A DNA stretch of 64,000 nt from Cryomorphaceae bacterium 1068 (GTDB lineage Bacteria > Bacteroidota > Bacteroidia > Flavobacteriales_D > Cryomorphaceae). Shown here piece by piece: positions 52,973 to 61,928 of this stretch. The translations under genes and the position numbers were made by a program. Positions within the stretch are counted from its first letter, which is position 1; each line of letters starts with the position of its first letter. A model generated the notes under the pieces. It saw only the letters and a program-made list of their open reading frames with translations. It did no database searches and was not told where the DNA came from. The DNA lies in contig JAPVXR010000010.1 of assembly GCA_027214385.1 (NCBI GenBank), positions 1 to 64,000 of the forward strand, written 5' to 3'.

Positions 52973-53264
52973 TTAGAGAGGTCAGAGATCAGATTAGAGA
53001 GTTCAGATTAGAGTTATCAGTTTTTCAGTGGGGAGTGTAGAATGAAGGACGAGAGTCAGATTACTTAAAAATCGGGGGATTAAAACCTAGATTGGGCTTA
53101 ATTACCATGTCATCGACTTTTGATCTAAAATGAACACTTTAGGTCGTAAGTCACTTTTGAAGAACTACTGGTTACACTCGTTTTGATTTTGTAGATTTTG
53201 ATTCTTAACAGACTCTTAACTCTCGATTACCTCTGGATTTCTATCTTGTGTAAACTCTAAAGCC
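52973..53264. other. Intergenic region with short imperfect repeats
   Basis: TCAGATTAGAG occurs twice within 40 bases near 52990-53020, part of a low-complexity GA-rich patch. No gene or clear promoter is seen except a weak TATCTTGT box about 20 bases before the next ATG. Confidence 0.45.
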
Positions 53265-53801
53265 ATGAGACGGTTCAAATACATAGTTCTATTTCTCATC
53301 TTTCAGATCATTCTGTTTTCATGTAAAAAGGATGGTTGGAATCCTCCAAAAACCGGTGATTACTTTACTTGTTTGGTGAATGGGGAGCGTTTCGAAACGA
53401 AATACAGCTTTTACTGCAGCGGCAGATCATTTTATTATTACAGCGCAGGCACTGCTGGATTGGATGACAGCTACCTTCTTGCTAAAGGCGTTAATTGTGA
53501 TACCGGGGAAGGAGTTACATTAAGAATGAAAGGCTTGGAACCTCAGGCAGGCTATTACAACGTTCTTGATACCCTTCTTGCTGATTCAGTTTTTCCAGCT
53601 TACAACCGAGGCACTATTTTTTACGATCAACTCCAATCGGGCTATATTCAAATTGATGAATTCTCTCCACGCGATGGTGGTCAGGGCGAATTTGGAAACT
53701 TCGCGGGCAGTTTTGAATTTGCTATTATGAATGATACCTTGGATACAGTTATTCACATTACTGAAGGACAATTTCGTTTTGCTGTCCCGAACATATGGTA
53801 A
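53265..53801 (+). CDS. Lipoprotein, unknown
   Basis: 178 residues. Leader with lipobox (FQIILFSC, Cys 20) followed by KKDGW. The mature part has paired Cys (TCLVNGERF, YCSGRSF, NCDTGEG) and looks like a small beta sandwich of the kind many Bacteroidota lipoproteins show, ending in VIHITEGQFRFAVP. No functional motif. Single gene. Confidence 0.7.
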   Translation: MRRFKYIVLFLIFQIILFSCKKDGWNPPKTGDYFTCLVNGERFETKYSFYCSGRSFYYYSAGTAGLDDSYLLAKGVNCDTGEGVTLRMKGLEPQAGYYNVLDTLLADSVFPAYNRGTIFYDQLQSGYIQIDEFSPRDGGQGEFGNFAGSFEFAIMNDTLDTVIHITEGQFRFAVPNIW

Positions 53802-53859
53802 AAAAACCCCCACCTCGGAGAGCAGGAGTTTTTTTTATAAATGTTGCTTTGTGTCTCAA

Positions 53860-54162
53860 TTAATGATGCGACTTCAATTTATCTTTCTCCTTAGCGAGAA
53901 TGACTTTTAAACGGTCAAAGTTTTTCTGAGCTGCAGTTTTGAATGTATCCGCCTCATATTCTACGAAGACATCCTTGCCGGGAAGAAAAACCCGCACTTC
54001 AACCTTTTTTGCTCGCTCAGGAGTTTCACGTAGTGACTTTAAGTAAATATCTGCTTTAACGATCTGATCGTTGTAACGCACCAATTTGTCAAACATCTGT
54101 CCGACATTGTCAATTAATTCTTGGCTGGCGTTGAAGTTTACAGGTTCTATGGTTTTGTCCAT
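53860..54162 (-). CDS. Ribosome hibernation promoting factor-like protein (HPF/RaiA)
   Basis: 100 residues. Beta-alpha-beta-beta-beta-alpha pattern of the HPF/YfiA/sigma-54 modulation family: VNFNASQELIDNVGQMFDKL, KADIYLKSL, KKVEVRVFLPGKDVFVEYEA, then TFKTAAQKNFDRLKVILAKE. Only the short N-terminal domain is present, as in short HPF. Expected to bind idle ribosomes at the 30S decoding centre. Confidence 0.83.
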   Translation of the reverse strand: MDKTIEPVNFNASQELIDNVGQMFDKLVRYNDQIVKADIYLKSLRETPERAKKVEVRVFLPGKDVFVEYEADTFKTAAQKNFDRLKVILAKEKDKLKSHH

Positions 54163-54251
54163 GGTTATTGAGTTTACTTATTCGTTACTAATTTAGTCAT
54201 TCAAGGTAGTTGCAAACATGATATGCGTCACCAACTTTTTAAAATCTGTTA

Positions 54252-54626
54252 ATGCACATAAGGGATTACCTCTATAATCTAACATCAGAACAGGCAAGGA
54301 TTGTTCAATGCTTGCATGAACTCATTATGGAAACACCGGCGATAGAAGTCAAGCGTCGGTGGAATCTTCCTTTCTATTACCGAAAGTCGTGGATCTGCTA
54401 TTTCAATATCCTTAAGAACGGAAATATGGAATGGGCTTTCACGCGGGGGAATGAACTCAGCAATGAAGACAATTGGCTGGAGGCACGGGGTCGCAAGCAA
54501 ATCTTCAGTGTCAATTTTGCCACCGTTGATGATATCGATATGCAGTTAGCTAAAGTAACCTTACAAGAGGCGTTACTGCTCGATGAGCATGTTCCCTATT
54601 CCGCAGGGAAAAAGCCATCTCACTGA
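54252..54626 (+). CDS. DUF1801-family protein
   Basis: 124 residues. RRWNLPFYYRKSWICYFNIL followed by WAFTRGNEL and GRKQIFSV is the DUF1801 (YdhG-like) pattern: a small alpha/beta protein of unknown function with a conserved Arg/Trp face. Divergent from the HPF-like gene. Confidence 0.75.
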   Translation: MHIRDYLYNLTSEQARIVQCLHELIMETPAIEVKRRWNLPFYYRKSWICYFNILKNGNMEWAFTRGNELSNEDNWLEARGRKQIFSVNFATVDDIDMQLAKVTLQEALLLDEHVPYSAGKKPSH

Positions 54627-54805
54627 TTTTCAAATAGGTCTTTACTGCAAATCCCAGCGATTCACATGCAGAGAAACTAATTTCCTACAGGAATTGCATT
54701 GGGTCAATCGCAAAAATATTTCTTGAAATTGAATTTTTTCTTGAACTAAATGAAACCTTAATTCGAGCAAGGGCGTAAACGAGTGCAACAACTGCCTATA
54801 GAATT

Positions 54806-55423
54806 ATGCTAAAAGTGAAAATCGGACTACGAGGATTAAATCCCTCGGAAAAAGTAGAAAAAGCCCAACGTGTGGTGTCCGGGATGAGCAAAAGCCAAAT
54901 CTATAGCAAGAATAAAAAGTTGATAGAGGAATTGACATCGGCCCAAAACGCACTTAATAAGGCAATTGAAATGGCCGAATACGGAGACCGAAGAGCGATC
55001 GCAGCGAGAAATCTATGCGTGAAGAATTTGGATGCCAAATTGAGGCAAGCTGCCTCCTATGTCGAAGCCTTGAGCAACGGTGACAAAAAAGAGATTGAAT
55101 TGACTGGTTTTGAATTGCGAAAGCGCAACAATCAAGCCGCCGAGTTAATCCATCCGGAGAACTTTCGCATTAAGCGAACGGACAATACGGGAGAACTTCA
55201 ATTGATTTGGTCGCCCGTAAAGAATAGCAAAAATTACCTGGTTCAAAGTTGCCTTAAAAAGGAGGCAAAAAACACAGATTGGACAACCATTAGCTACAGC
55301 ACGAAAAGTCGATGCTTAGTGGACAATCTGGAGCCCGGAAAAACATATTACTTCAGAGTCCTGGCCATAGGTGCCGGGGGAATCGGCCCCCCTAGCAACA
55401 TTGAATCTATTATGGCCGCCTGA
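54806..55423 (+). CDS. Cytoplasmic protein with helical N-terminus and fibronectin type III domain
   Basis: 205 residues, no signal peptide. Residues 1-110 are helical with an AxxMAEYGDRRAIAARNLC stretch, found ahead of single FN3 domains in many Bacteroidota proteins. Residues 118-205 form an FN3 domain (NFRIKRTDNTGELQLIWSPV to GKTYYFRVLAIG). Such proteins are conserved but uncharacterised; several are annotated as phage- or cell-surface related, though no export signal is visible here. A strong terminator follows. Confidence 0.75.
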   Translation: MLKVKIGLRGLNPSEKVEKAQRVVSGMSKSQIYSKNKKLIEELTSAQNALNKAIEMAEYGDRRAIAARNLCVKNLDAKLRQAASYVEALSNGDKKEIELTGFELRKRNNQAAELIHPENFRIKRTDNTGELQLIWSPVKNSKNYLVQSCLKKEAKNTDWTTISYSTKSRCLVDNLEPGKTYYFRVLAIGAGGIGPPSNIESIMAA

Positions 55424-55462
55424 CATTACTACCCCCTTAAGCTGTATGTCGGTAAGGACAAG

Positions 55463-55492
55463 ACGCCCGAGTTAACGCTCGGGCGTTTTTTT
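55463..55492 (+). terminator. Intrinsic terminator of the FN3 gene
   Basis: ACGCCCGAG (55463-55471), loop TTAACG, CTCGGGCGT (55478-55486), then a T tract. Confidence 0.92.
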
Positions 55493-55502
55493 ATGAAAAC
55501 AG

Positions 55503-55525
55503 AAAAGCCCCGATAAACGGGGCTT
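55503..55525 (-). terminator. Intrinsic terminator of the DUF3298-HEAT operon
   Basis: AAGCCCCG (55505-55512), loop ATAAA, CGGGGCTT (55518-55525). On the minus strand the stem is followed by TTTTC. Same stem design as 4819-4844. It lies about 110 bases past the stop at 55634. Confidence 0.8.
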
Positions 55526-55633
55526 CTCAACGATATATTTGTTTAATCCAAACCCTCTAACGACTAATAACCAGCAAGATATCAATCGTAAGCAAGAAAA
55601 ATTCGGAAAGGCAAATGTACGTAAACTTTACGG

Positions 55634-56419
55634 TTAAGAAGCTTCACTTCGTGCTTCTAAATCCGAAATAGGAATGATCAACTCAGTTGTTCCCGTTGAA
55701 TACGGAGCCACTTCATATGGGTTGTAGATGAGAATCAGTCCTTTGGAAGAATAGCCGATATTATCCGGAAGGATAAACCCTTCTTCAGGAAAAATAAAGC
55801 CTGCATCATTAAGCGGTTCATTGATTGAGATACTGTGATGTGCTCTGAATTTTCGTTCGGCTACTTCCTTAAGATGGACTCCGTAACGCTCCACAAAATC
55901 AATTGGCATACCGTCTTTTAAACTGTAAGACTGAATAAGAGTTGCCGAGTTTCCATGAGCTCCTCCCATAAACTCGCTGTCATTCACCATTACCGTGAAG
56001 ACAGTATCGCCAACAATTGAAGACTCCCTTCCTTCCAGATAGAGATACCAAGACGTCGGATCATCCGGAAATTCCATCTTGAACAACTCATATCCCTCGA
56101 TAAAACTTGCTGCAAGTGATTCCCAAGATCCCGTGGATCGCGGCTCAGGCAATCTGGACCTGATCAGCTGCCGGTATTGGTCTTCAATATCTGTATTGAC
56201 TTCAGCTGTAATCACTGTGTCACCGCCTTTCAAAAATGGTAAAACTATTTTTACCTCTGTACATTGTTCGCTGGCACAGTCAGCCTCACGTTCAGAAAAT
56301 TCTTTAAAATCCACTGCATAAGTCGGTGCATTATCTGAGCTTTCTTCAGACGTATTTTCAACGGTGCTCCCACAAGAAGCAAGGAATAAAGTGAGAATAA
56401 GGGGAAGGAAATTTTTCAT
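55634..56419 (-). CDS. DUF3298-family lipoprotein
   Basis: 261 residues. Lipobox FLASC (Cys 16) after a short leader, then a Ser/Glu linker. The mature part fits the RsiV-like DUF4163/DUF3298 fold: VKIVLPFLKGGDTVI, SEFMGGAHGNSATLIQSYSL and a C-terminal LIYNPYEVAPYSTGTTELII, which is the family hallmark. Related to the lysozyme-binding RsiV domain of Gram-positives; role in Bacteroidota unknown. Its start directly abuts the stop of the HEAT-repeat gene. Confidence 0.83.
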   Translation of the reverse strand: MKNFLPLILTLFLASCGSTVENTSEESSDNAPTYAVDFKEFSEREADCASEQCTEVKIVLPFLKGGDTVITAEVNTDIEDQYRQLIRSRLPEPRSTGSWESLAASFIEGYELFKMEFPDDPTSWYLYLEGRESSIVGDTVFTVMVNDSEFMGGAHGNSATLIQSYSLKDGMPIDFVERYGVHLKEVAERKFRAHHSISINEPLNDAGFIFPEEGFILPDNIGYSSKGLILIYNPYEVAPYSTGTTELIIPISDLEARSEAS

Positions 56420-56953
56420 CTATAAATTGTATTGACCTTTTAAAACTGTTTTCAATTGCTCCAATACTGAAGCGTGGGGTGCATCGGGATACTCGTCCAG
56501 GAACTCATCAATATCGAGCATATACTGCTGAATCAAATCGGGATCTGTGAAGACATCCGAATTCTCCACGACAGTCACCACTTCCACGGCCACCATAAAA
56601 TCTCCCTTGATGGCACTGGAAATGAGAACATCCAATTCATCCGTCGGATAAATACCCGCATGCCAAAACACGGAAATGATCATGGCCCGCAGTTCTTCAA
56701 ACTCTTCATCTTGCAAAGCACTGATCAGTTCGGGAATCGCCTCTTGGGTTTTTAATTCTCCCAAGATCTTTTCAATCCTTGATCGAATATCTGTTTCGTC
56801 GGGCCAAGCCAAGTAAGCTCTGAGCAACGGCTTGATCAACGAAGCATTCCCCTGTTCGGGAATCTTTTGCAAGGCACCGATTACCTCAGTGGTTTTAGTC
56901 GAATGTAGAAGGCTCATTAAGGCCTCTACCCTTTTATTCTTTACTGTTGACAT
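56420..56953 (-). CDS. HEAT-repeat protein
   Basis: 177 residues, helical hairpins of the HEAT type (TKTTEVIGALQKIPEQGNAS, TQEAIPELISALQDEEFEEL). Cytoplasmic, likely a protein-interaction scaffold. First gene of a two-gene unit with the DUF3298 lipoprotein, 0 bases apart. The upstream gap contains a nested palindrome (57019-57065) that could be an operator. Confidence 0.78.
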   Translation of the reverse strand: MSTVKNKRVEALMSLLHSTKTTEVIGALQKIPEQGNASLIKPLLRAYLAWPDETDIRSRIEKILGELKTQEAIPELISALQDEEFEELRAMIISVFWHAGIYPTDELDVLISSAIKGDFMVAVEVVTVVENSDVFTDPDLIQQYMLDIDEFLDEYPDAPHASVLEQLKTVLKGQYNL

Positions 56954-57018
56954 TTATTCTAACTTTTATGACATTCGTTTATGCCTGATCTAGAGGGTTC
57001 ATTAGCAAGGCGCACGCA

Positions 57019-57065
57019 GTTTTAAAATTAAGGAGTTGACAAATGTCAATGACTGATTTTAAAAC
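57019..57065. repeat. Nested palindrome upstream of the HEAT-repeat gene
   Basis: The outer arms GTTTTAAAAT (57019-57028) and ATTTTAAAAC (57056-57065) are perfect inverted repeats. Centred inside is TTGACAAATGTCAA (57036-57049), itself an inverted repeat. There is no T tract, so it is not an ordinary terminator. It lies between yggS and the HEAT gene, about 66 bases before the ATG at 56953. Confidence 0.7.
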
Positions 57066-57101
57066 AAGTGGAACGAAGATAATGAGCCATATGGACAGGC
57101 A

Positions 57102-57758
57102 CTAATTAAAGACCGCAGAACCGATTCTTACCATCGTCGAATCGCATTCCACCGCAATTTTATAATCATTACTCATCCCCATACTGAGGGTTTTCATCTC
57201 CACATTTGAGGGGGTTTCGGCTTCCGCCAAACGGTCAAAAATCGATTTCAAACTTTCAAATTCACTTCTGATTACGGCTTCTTTATCCGTATTGGTGGCC
57301 ATTCCCATGAGTCCTTCTACTCGAACATTCTCCAGCTCAGCCAATTCGGCCGAGTGAATCAACTCCGTCAACTCGCTTTCGTCCAATCCGAACTTCGACT
57401 CTTCTTTTGCAATGTGCATTTGCAATAAAACGGGAATCACTCGATCGAACTTCTTTGCTTGTTTGTTGATTTCCTTTAAGAGCTTGAGGCTATCAACCGC
57501 ATGAATAAGGTGAATGTAAGGGGCGATATACTTCACCTTATTTCTTTGAAGGTGGCCAATAAAATGCCAGCAAACGTCGTCGGGAAAACGCTCTTTTCGC
57601 GCCGTTACATCTTGGGCTTTGTTCTCGCCAAAATCGCGATGCCCCGCCTTATAGGCTTCGAGAACGGCCTCGTCAGGGCTGTATTTTGAAACAGCGATAA
57701 GTTCTGTATTCTCGCCCAATTCACTATTTATTCGCGCTATGTTTTCCGCTATTCCCAT
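57102..57758 (-). CDS. PLP homeostasis protein (YggS/PLPBP family)
   Basis: 218 residues, single-domain alanine-racemase-like barrel. PLP lysine in LIAVSKYSPDE near residue 25, then HFIGHLQRNKVKYI, MGMATNT and the C-terminal LSMGMSNDYKIAVECDSTMVRIG, all typical. Binds PLP without known catalysis and balances B6 vitamers. Overlaps the end of comB by 10 bases. Confidence 0.92.
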   Translation of the reverse strand: MGIAENIARINSELGENTELIAVSKYSPDEAVLEAYKAGHRDFGENKAQDVTARKERFPDDVCWHFIGHLQRNKVKYIAPYIHLIHAVDSLKLLKEINKQAKKFDRVIPVLLQMHIAKEESKFGLDESELTELIHSAELAELENVRVEGLMGMATNTDKEAVIRSEFESLKSIFDRLAEAETPSNVEMKTLSMGMSNDYKIAVECDSTMVRIGSAVFN

Positions 57759-58480
57759 CCTTCCATTTTCACTAATGCACCGTCACGGTAAACAGGTATC
57801 ACACGGGTTTGGTTTGGCGTCAAGCAGTATTTAATATCCTCATTCAAATTGAGGTTTCTCAGTCTTCTTCTATGAGAAGAAGCTTTTAAAAATGCGAAGT
57901 AGTTATTTTTGGCTTGGCGGTAAAGAAACAAGGAAGCAATGGTGGAGTCTTCGTCGCTGATATAATCTCCAGTTTCCAACAAAGACTCCGTGATAGCTCC
58001 TGCACAAATACTGTCCTCCAAGTTGAACTTCCCTTGCCAACCTGAGGCCAACAACAAGACATCTCTGGGAGATTGACTGAGGTAGTCAATCACAGACTGA
58101 AGGTTTACCAGTGCACCAACAAGAACTTCGTGTGTCTTCGCTGCCTTATTGATGGCTTTCGTTCCATTCGTAGTAGTAAGCACGAGCGTTTGACCTTTTA
58201 CAAAATCCTTCATATAACTATACGGCGAGTTTCCGAAATCAAAGCCCTCAACGATTTTCCCATTGCGCTCCGCTCCTACCAAGTATCCTTCATCCTTAAA
58301 AGCTTGAGCCTCTTCTACGGAGCTAACCGGAATCATTTTGGCAGCCCCATTGTCAAAAGCTGCACAAATTGCAGTAGTAGCACGCAACACATCAATCGCC
58401 ACCACCGTGGTGTACTCTTGTTTATACAAATCAAACTCCTCAGGGGAGAAACAAACTTCTACTCTACTCTTGCTAGGCAT
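57749..58480 (-). CDS. comB: 2-phosphosulfolactate phosphatase (ComB family)
   Basis: 243 residues. Removes phosphate from 2-phospho-3-sulfolactate, magnesium-dependent. Family signatures: [69 protein letters not shown]. This is the step after ComA (46234), 11 kb away in the same window. It sits in a gcvT-comB-yggS operon, overlapping gcvT by 8 bases and yggS by 10. Confidence 0.9.
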   Translation of the reverse strand: MPSKSRVEVCFSPEEFDLYKQEYTTVVAIDVLRATTAICAAFDNGAAKMIPVSSVEEAQAFKDEGYLVGAERNGKIVEGFDFGNSPYSYMKDFVKGQTLVLTTTNGTKAINKAAKTHEVLVGALVNLQSVIDYLSQSPRDVLLLASGWQGKFNLEDSICAGAITESLLETGDYISDEDSTIASLFLYRQAKNNYFAFLKASSHRRRLRNLNLNEDIKYCLTPNQTRVIPVYRDGALVKMEGWE

Positions 58481-59558
58481 TCTTGAAAAAGGGGAGTTTG
58501 ACCACTTTGGCCTTCAGGTTCTTATTTCTTACTTGAATGAAAATCTCCGAATCGGGCGATTTATAGTCATTGGCTACATATCCCAATCCGATGGCCGTTC
58601 CGAGCGATGGACTCATCGTTCCCGATGTCACCACGCCAATTTTCTCACCTTCGGAATTTACGATTTCGTAGTCCTTTCGGGGAATACCTCGGTCGATCAT
58701 TTCGAAAGCGACTAATCTTCTAGAGGTACCATTCTCTTTGTGACCTTTCAACACGTCCGCATCGACAAAGTCTTTGGCGAATTTGGTGATCCATCCCAAC
58801 CCCGCCTCAATCGGCGAGGTGGTATCGTCAATGTCATTGCCGTAAAGGCAAAAGCCCATTTCCAAACGAAGGGTATCGCGAGCAGCCAATCCGGCAGGCT
58901 TCATTCCGACCGCTTCTCCCGCTTTCAAAACTGCATCCCAGATTTCTTCGGCGTGCTCGTTCGGAACGTAAAGTTCGAAACCACCTGCACCGGTATACCC
59001 CGTTGCCGAAATGATAACGTCGTCCACTCCGCCGAGTTGATCAGCCGTGAAAGTATAGTAACCCATTTCAGACAAATCCACCTCAGTGAGCGTCTGCAGC
59101 GCCTCCGTTGCTTTAGGCCCTTGAACGGCCAGCAGCGAATAGTGATCGCTGGCATCTTCGAGTTCCGCTCCGAACTTATTTTGGCTTTGAATCCACTTCC
59201 AATCTTTCTCAATATTGGACGCATTTACCACCAGAAGGTATTCCGTTTCGGAAATGCAGTAAACAAGCAGGTCATCTACGATTCCACCTTTGCCGTTTGG
59301 GAGGCAGGTGTATTGCACCTTGCCGGGAAATAGCTTTGAAACGTCATTGCTGGTTACCCACTGCAAAAATTCGAGGGCATTCTCTCCGCTCACAAAGAAC
59401 TCACCCATGTGGGAAACATCAAAGAGGCCCGCGGCTTCTCTAACGTTGCGGTGCTCGTCATTTACTCCCGTGTATTGCACGGGCATTTCGTAGCCAGCGA
59501 AAGGAACCATCTTGGCCCCGAGAGCAATGTGCTTATCGTATAATGCAGTTTTTTTCAT
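58473..59558 (-). CDS. gcvT: Glycine cleavage system T protein (aminomethyltransferase)
   Basis: 361 residues, standard length. Transfers the aminomethyl-derived one-carbon unit to tetrahydrofolate. Motifs: [48 protein letters not shown], and C-terminal [10 protein letters not shown] and [16 protein letters not shown]. gcvP and gcvH are not nearby, as is usual in Flavobacteriia. First gene of its operon, with a clear -7 box. Confidence 0.94.
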   Translation of the reverse strand: MKKTALYDKHIALGAKMVPFAGYEMPVQYTGVNDEHRNVREAAGLFDVSHMGEFFVSGENALEFLQWVTSNDVSKLFPGKVQYTCLPNGKGGIVDDLLVYCISETEYLLVVNASNIEKDWKWIQSQNKFGAELEDASDHYSLLAVQGPKATEALQTLTEVDLSEMGYYTFTADQLGGVDDVIISATGYTGAGGFELYVPNEHAEEIWDAVLKAGEAVGMKPAGLAARDTLRLEMGFCLYGNDIDDTTSPIEAGLGWITKFAKDFVDADVLKGHKENGTSRRLVAFEMIDRGIPRKDYEIVNSEGEKIGVVTSGTMSPSLGTAIGLGYVANDYKSPDSEIFIQVRNKNLKAKVVKLPFFKNA

Positions 59559-59576
59559 GTGTTGATTTTACGCGGG

Positions 59577-59584
59577 CAAAGGTA
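59577..59584 (-). promoter_or_regulatory. -7 element of the gcvT operon
   Basis: TACCTTTG on the minus strand, a perfect TAnnTTTG, 18 bases before the ATG. The same TTACCTTTGC occurs before the SulP gene. Confidence 0.65.
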
Positions 59585-59620
59585 ACATTTCATCTTGTCA
59601 CCCTAAGCGTTGAATTCTCT

Positions 59621-59628
59621 TATATTTG
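59621..59628 (+). promoter_or_regulatory. -7 element of the sugar-dehydratase operon
   Basis: TATATTTG fits TAnnTTTG; a TTG lies 23 bases upstream. It sits 24 bases before the ATG at 59652 and inside the first codons of the longest open frame, showing that frame is too long. Confidence 0.6.
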
Positions 59629-59651
59629 GCTGGTTTATCAGCCTAAAATCA

Positions 59652-61520
59652 ATGCAGTTCCCCAGAAGAAACGTACCCAGATGGATCATTTTTTTGATCG
59701 ACACCTTTCTGGTGATGGTTTCGCTGTGGCTGGCCTACATGCTGCGGTTTGAATTCAAACTACCCGCGGTTGAAGTGGGCCCTCTGATTTTTGCATTCCC
59801 GATTTACATGATCATCCGCATCCTTTCCTTTATGACCGGAAGGACTTATGCGGGAATCATCCGATACACGGGCACCGAAGACTCCGTTCGCATTCTCAAA
59901 GTCATCATTGGCGGAAGCCTGCTCATGACTCTCTTCAACCCGATCAAGTATTTCTTTTGGGATGCGGCTTACTTCCTCCCCTTTTCGATCATCATCATCG
60001 ACGCCATTTTGAGCTCGATTTTGATGATTGTTTTTCGCATTGCGGTAAAAATGGCCTACGTGGAAATCAAGAATCCACGAAGTGAGCGAAAGCAGGTGAT
60101 TATCTACGGTGCGGGCGAAGCGGGTATCATCACCAAGCGAACCCTCGACCGCGATGGGGAAACGCGGTACCGCGTGGTAGCCTTTGTGGATGACGATGCC
60201 AAGAAACAGGGAAAGCGGATGGACGGCGTTCCGATTTTTCACACCGATAAGCTGGACGAATTGCTCCGATCCAACAGAATTGAGAACCTGATCATTTCCA
60301 TTCAAAATCCTCGTATCAGCAATCGGAGGCGAGTGATTGAAGCCGCCTTAAAACACCAGACACAAGTGCTCAATGTACCTCCCGTAAATCAATGGATCAA
60401 CGGAGAGCTGAGTTTCAATCAGATCAAGGACGTCAAGATTGACGACCTTTTGGGAAGGGAAGTCATCAAGTTGGAAGACGGCAAAGTCGAAGCCGCGATT
60501 AAGGGTAAAACCGTTTTGGTGACCGGCGCTGCGGGTTCGATCGGCAGCGGGTTGGTTCGGCAAATTGCGACTTATAGCCCCAAGAAAGTAATCGCCTTCG
60601 ACCAAGCGGAATCGCCGATTTACGATTTGGAAAATGAACTGAGGTCAAACTTTCCTGACCTAGAACTGGAAGTGGTGATTGGCGACATCTGCAGAACCAA
60701 ACGCGTGCACAACGTTTTCAAGACCTTCCGACCGGAAATGGTCTTTCACGCCGCGGCATACAAGCATGTTCCGTTGATGGAACTCAACCCCAGTGAGGCC
60801 GTTTTGACCAATGTCTTTGGATCCAGACTTTTGGTGGATAAGGCCATCGAGTTTGAAACCGAAACTTTCGTTTTGATCAGCACCGACAAGGCGGTGAATC
60901 CAACGAATGTAATGGGCGGATCGAAGCGGATCGCAGAGATTTACGCGCAGAGTAGCAACAAGCGGGGAAAGACAAAATTTGTGACAACGCGATTTGGTAA
61001 TGTTCTCGGTTCAAACGGTTCGGTCATTCCCCTATTCAAAAAACAGATCGAAGCCGGTGGACCGGTAACGGTGACTCATCCCGAGGTCACACGGTATTTC
61101 ATGACCATTCCCGAAGCTTGTCAATTGGTATTGGAGGCGGGGGCGCTTGGGCATGGTGGAGAAATCTTCGTTTTCGACATGGGCGAAAGCGTCAAAATAA
61201 TTGACTTGGCGAAGCAGATGATTCGCTTGAGCGGATTGGAGTTGGATCGAGATATAGCGATCAAGATTACAGGATTACGACCTGGTGAGAAGCTTTACGA
61301 AGAATTGCTCAACAACGAAGAGAATACCTTAGCCACGCATCACCCGCAAATTAAAATTGCGCAGGTAAGGGAGTATCCGTTTGAGGTGGTAAACGAGAAG
61401 ATAACCCATTTGGTGGAGCTCTTTGACCAACAAAACAACGACCTACTCGTTCAAGAGATGAAGGAGATTGTTCCAGAATTTAAAAGCAACAACTCCGAAT
61501 TCAGTAAATTTGACGCGTAA
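59652..61520 (+). CDS. CapD/WbpM-type membrane nucleotide-sugar dehydratase
   Basis: 622 residues from the ATG at 59652. N-terminal four helices (about 12-135) with an RFEF loop, then a CoA-binding-like Rossmann domain (IIYGAGEAGIITKR near 153), then the catalytic SDR domain (VTGAAGSIGSGLVRQI near 285, YKHVPLMELNP, STDKAVNPTNVMGGSKR with the Lys of the active site). Such proteins are UDP-GlcNAc 4,6-dehydratases or C5-epimerases that start synthesis of bacillosamine-, QuiNAc- or FucNAc-type surface sugars. Two small genes follow closely on the same strand. Confidence 0.92.
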   Translation: MQFPRRNVPRWIIFLIDTFLVMVSLWLAYMLRFEFKLPAVEVGPLIFAFPIYMIIRILSFMTGRTYAGIIRYTGTEDSVRILKVIIGGSLLMTLFNPIKYFFWDAAYFLPFSIIIIDAILSSILMIVFRIAVKMAYVEIKNPRSERKQVIIYGAGEAGIITKRTLDRDGETRYRVVAFVDDDAKKQGKRMDGVPIFHTDKLDELLRSNRIENLIISIQNPRISNRRRVIEAALKHQTQVLNVPPVNQWINGELSFNQIKDVKIDDLLGREVIKLEDGKVEAAIKGKTVLVTGAAGSIGSGLVRQIATYSPKKVIAFDQAESPIYDLENELRSNFPDLELEVVIGDICRTKRVHNVFKTFRPEMVFHAAAYKHVPLMELNPSEAVLTNVFGSRLLVDKAIEFETETFVLISTDKAVNPTNVMGGSKRIAEIYAQSSNKRGKTKFVTTRFGNVLGSNGSVIPLFKKQIEAGGPVTVTHPEVTRYFMTIPEACQLVLEAGALGHGGEIFVFDMGESVKIIDLAKQMIRLSGLELDRDIAIKITGLRPGEKLYEELLNNEENTLATHHPQIKIAQVREYPFEVVNEKITHLVELFDQQNNDLLVQEMKEIVPEFKSNNSEFSKFDA

Positions 61521-61529
61521 TTCAGCACA

Positions 61530-61928
61530 ATGACAGACAAGAACATCGAAATCGCTAATACCCAACGCGAAATCGAACAGTACATCGGATTAGGCCCGAA
61601 CAGTTTAATTTTCAATTTTTCCGAGACCAACGGCAAGACTTTATTGCACTTGGTCACTTTGAACCCACGTCACAATCAGTCCTTTCTCTTTCACGACGAA
61701 GAAGGCTACGACAAGGTGGACGTGATGAAGAAGATGCTGAAATACGTCAAAAATTACAAGGACAAAGAAAGTTCGTACACCATTCAGTGGAGACGAACGG
61801 ATGAGGACGTATTGAACACGTCTTACTTTAGTGCGAAGAATGTTCAATCGGCATTGGACAAGTTGTTTTATGATCGTGATCCGAATAGTATTATGGTATT
61901 CAGTGTCATCATGAACCCTACAACTTGA
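61530..61928 (+). CDS. Small conserved protein, unknown
   Basis: 132 residues, no signal peptide. Mixed alpha/beta (IEQYIGLGPNSLIFNFSETN, YTIQWRRTDEDVLNTSYFSA, SALDKLFYDRDPNSIMVFSV). Starts 9 bases after the dehydratase gene and overlaps the thioesterase start by 1 base, so it is a genuine operon member. Family not recognised. Confidence 0.65.
   Translation: MTDKNIEIANTQREIEQYIGLGPNSLIFNFSETNGKTLLHLVTLNPRHNQSFLFHDEEGYDKVDVMKKMLKYVKNYKDKESSYTIQWRRTDEDVLNTSYFSAKNVQSALDKLFYDRDPNSIMVFSVIMNPTT

Noticed and set aside
52973-53264. Short TCAGATTAGAG repeats as a possible CRISPR or tandem array
   Set aside because: Only two imperfect units with no regular spacer; low-complexity sequence.
53801-53840. 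Possible terminator after the lipoprotein gene at 53265
   Set aside because: There is an A run, then C-rich and G-rich parts and a T run, but the stem has several mismatches; not convincing enough to list.
58740-59333. 197-codon plus-strand open frame opposite gcvT
   Set aside because: Antisense shadow of a clearly identified gene, without recognisable motifs.
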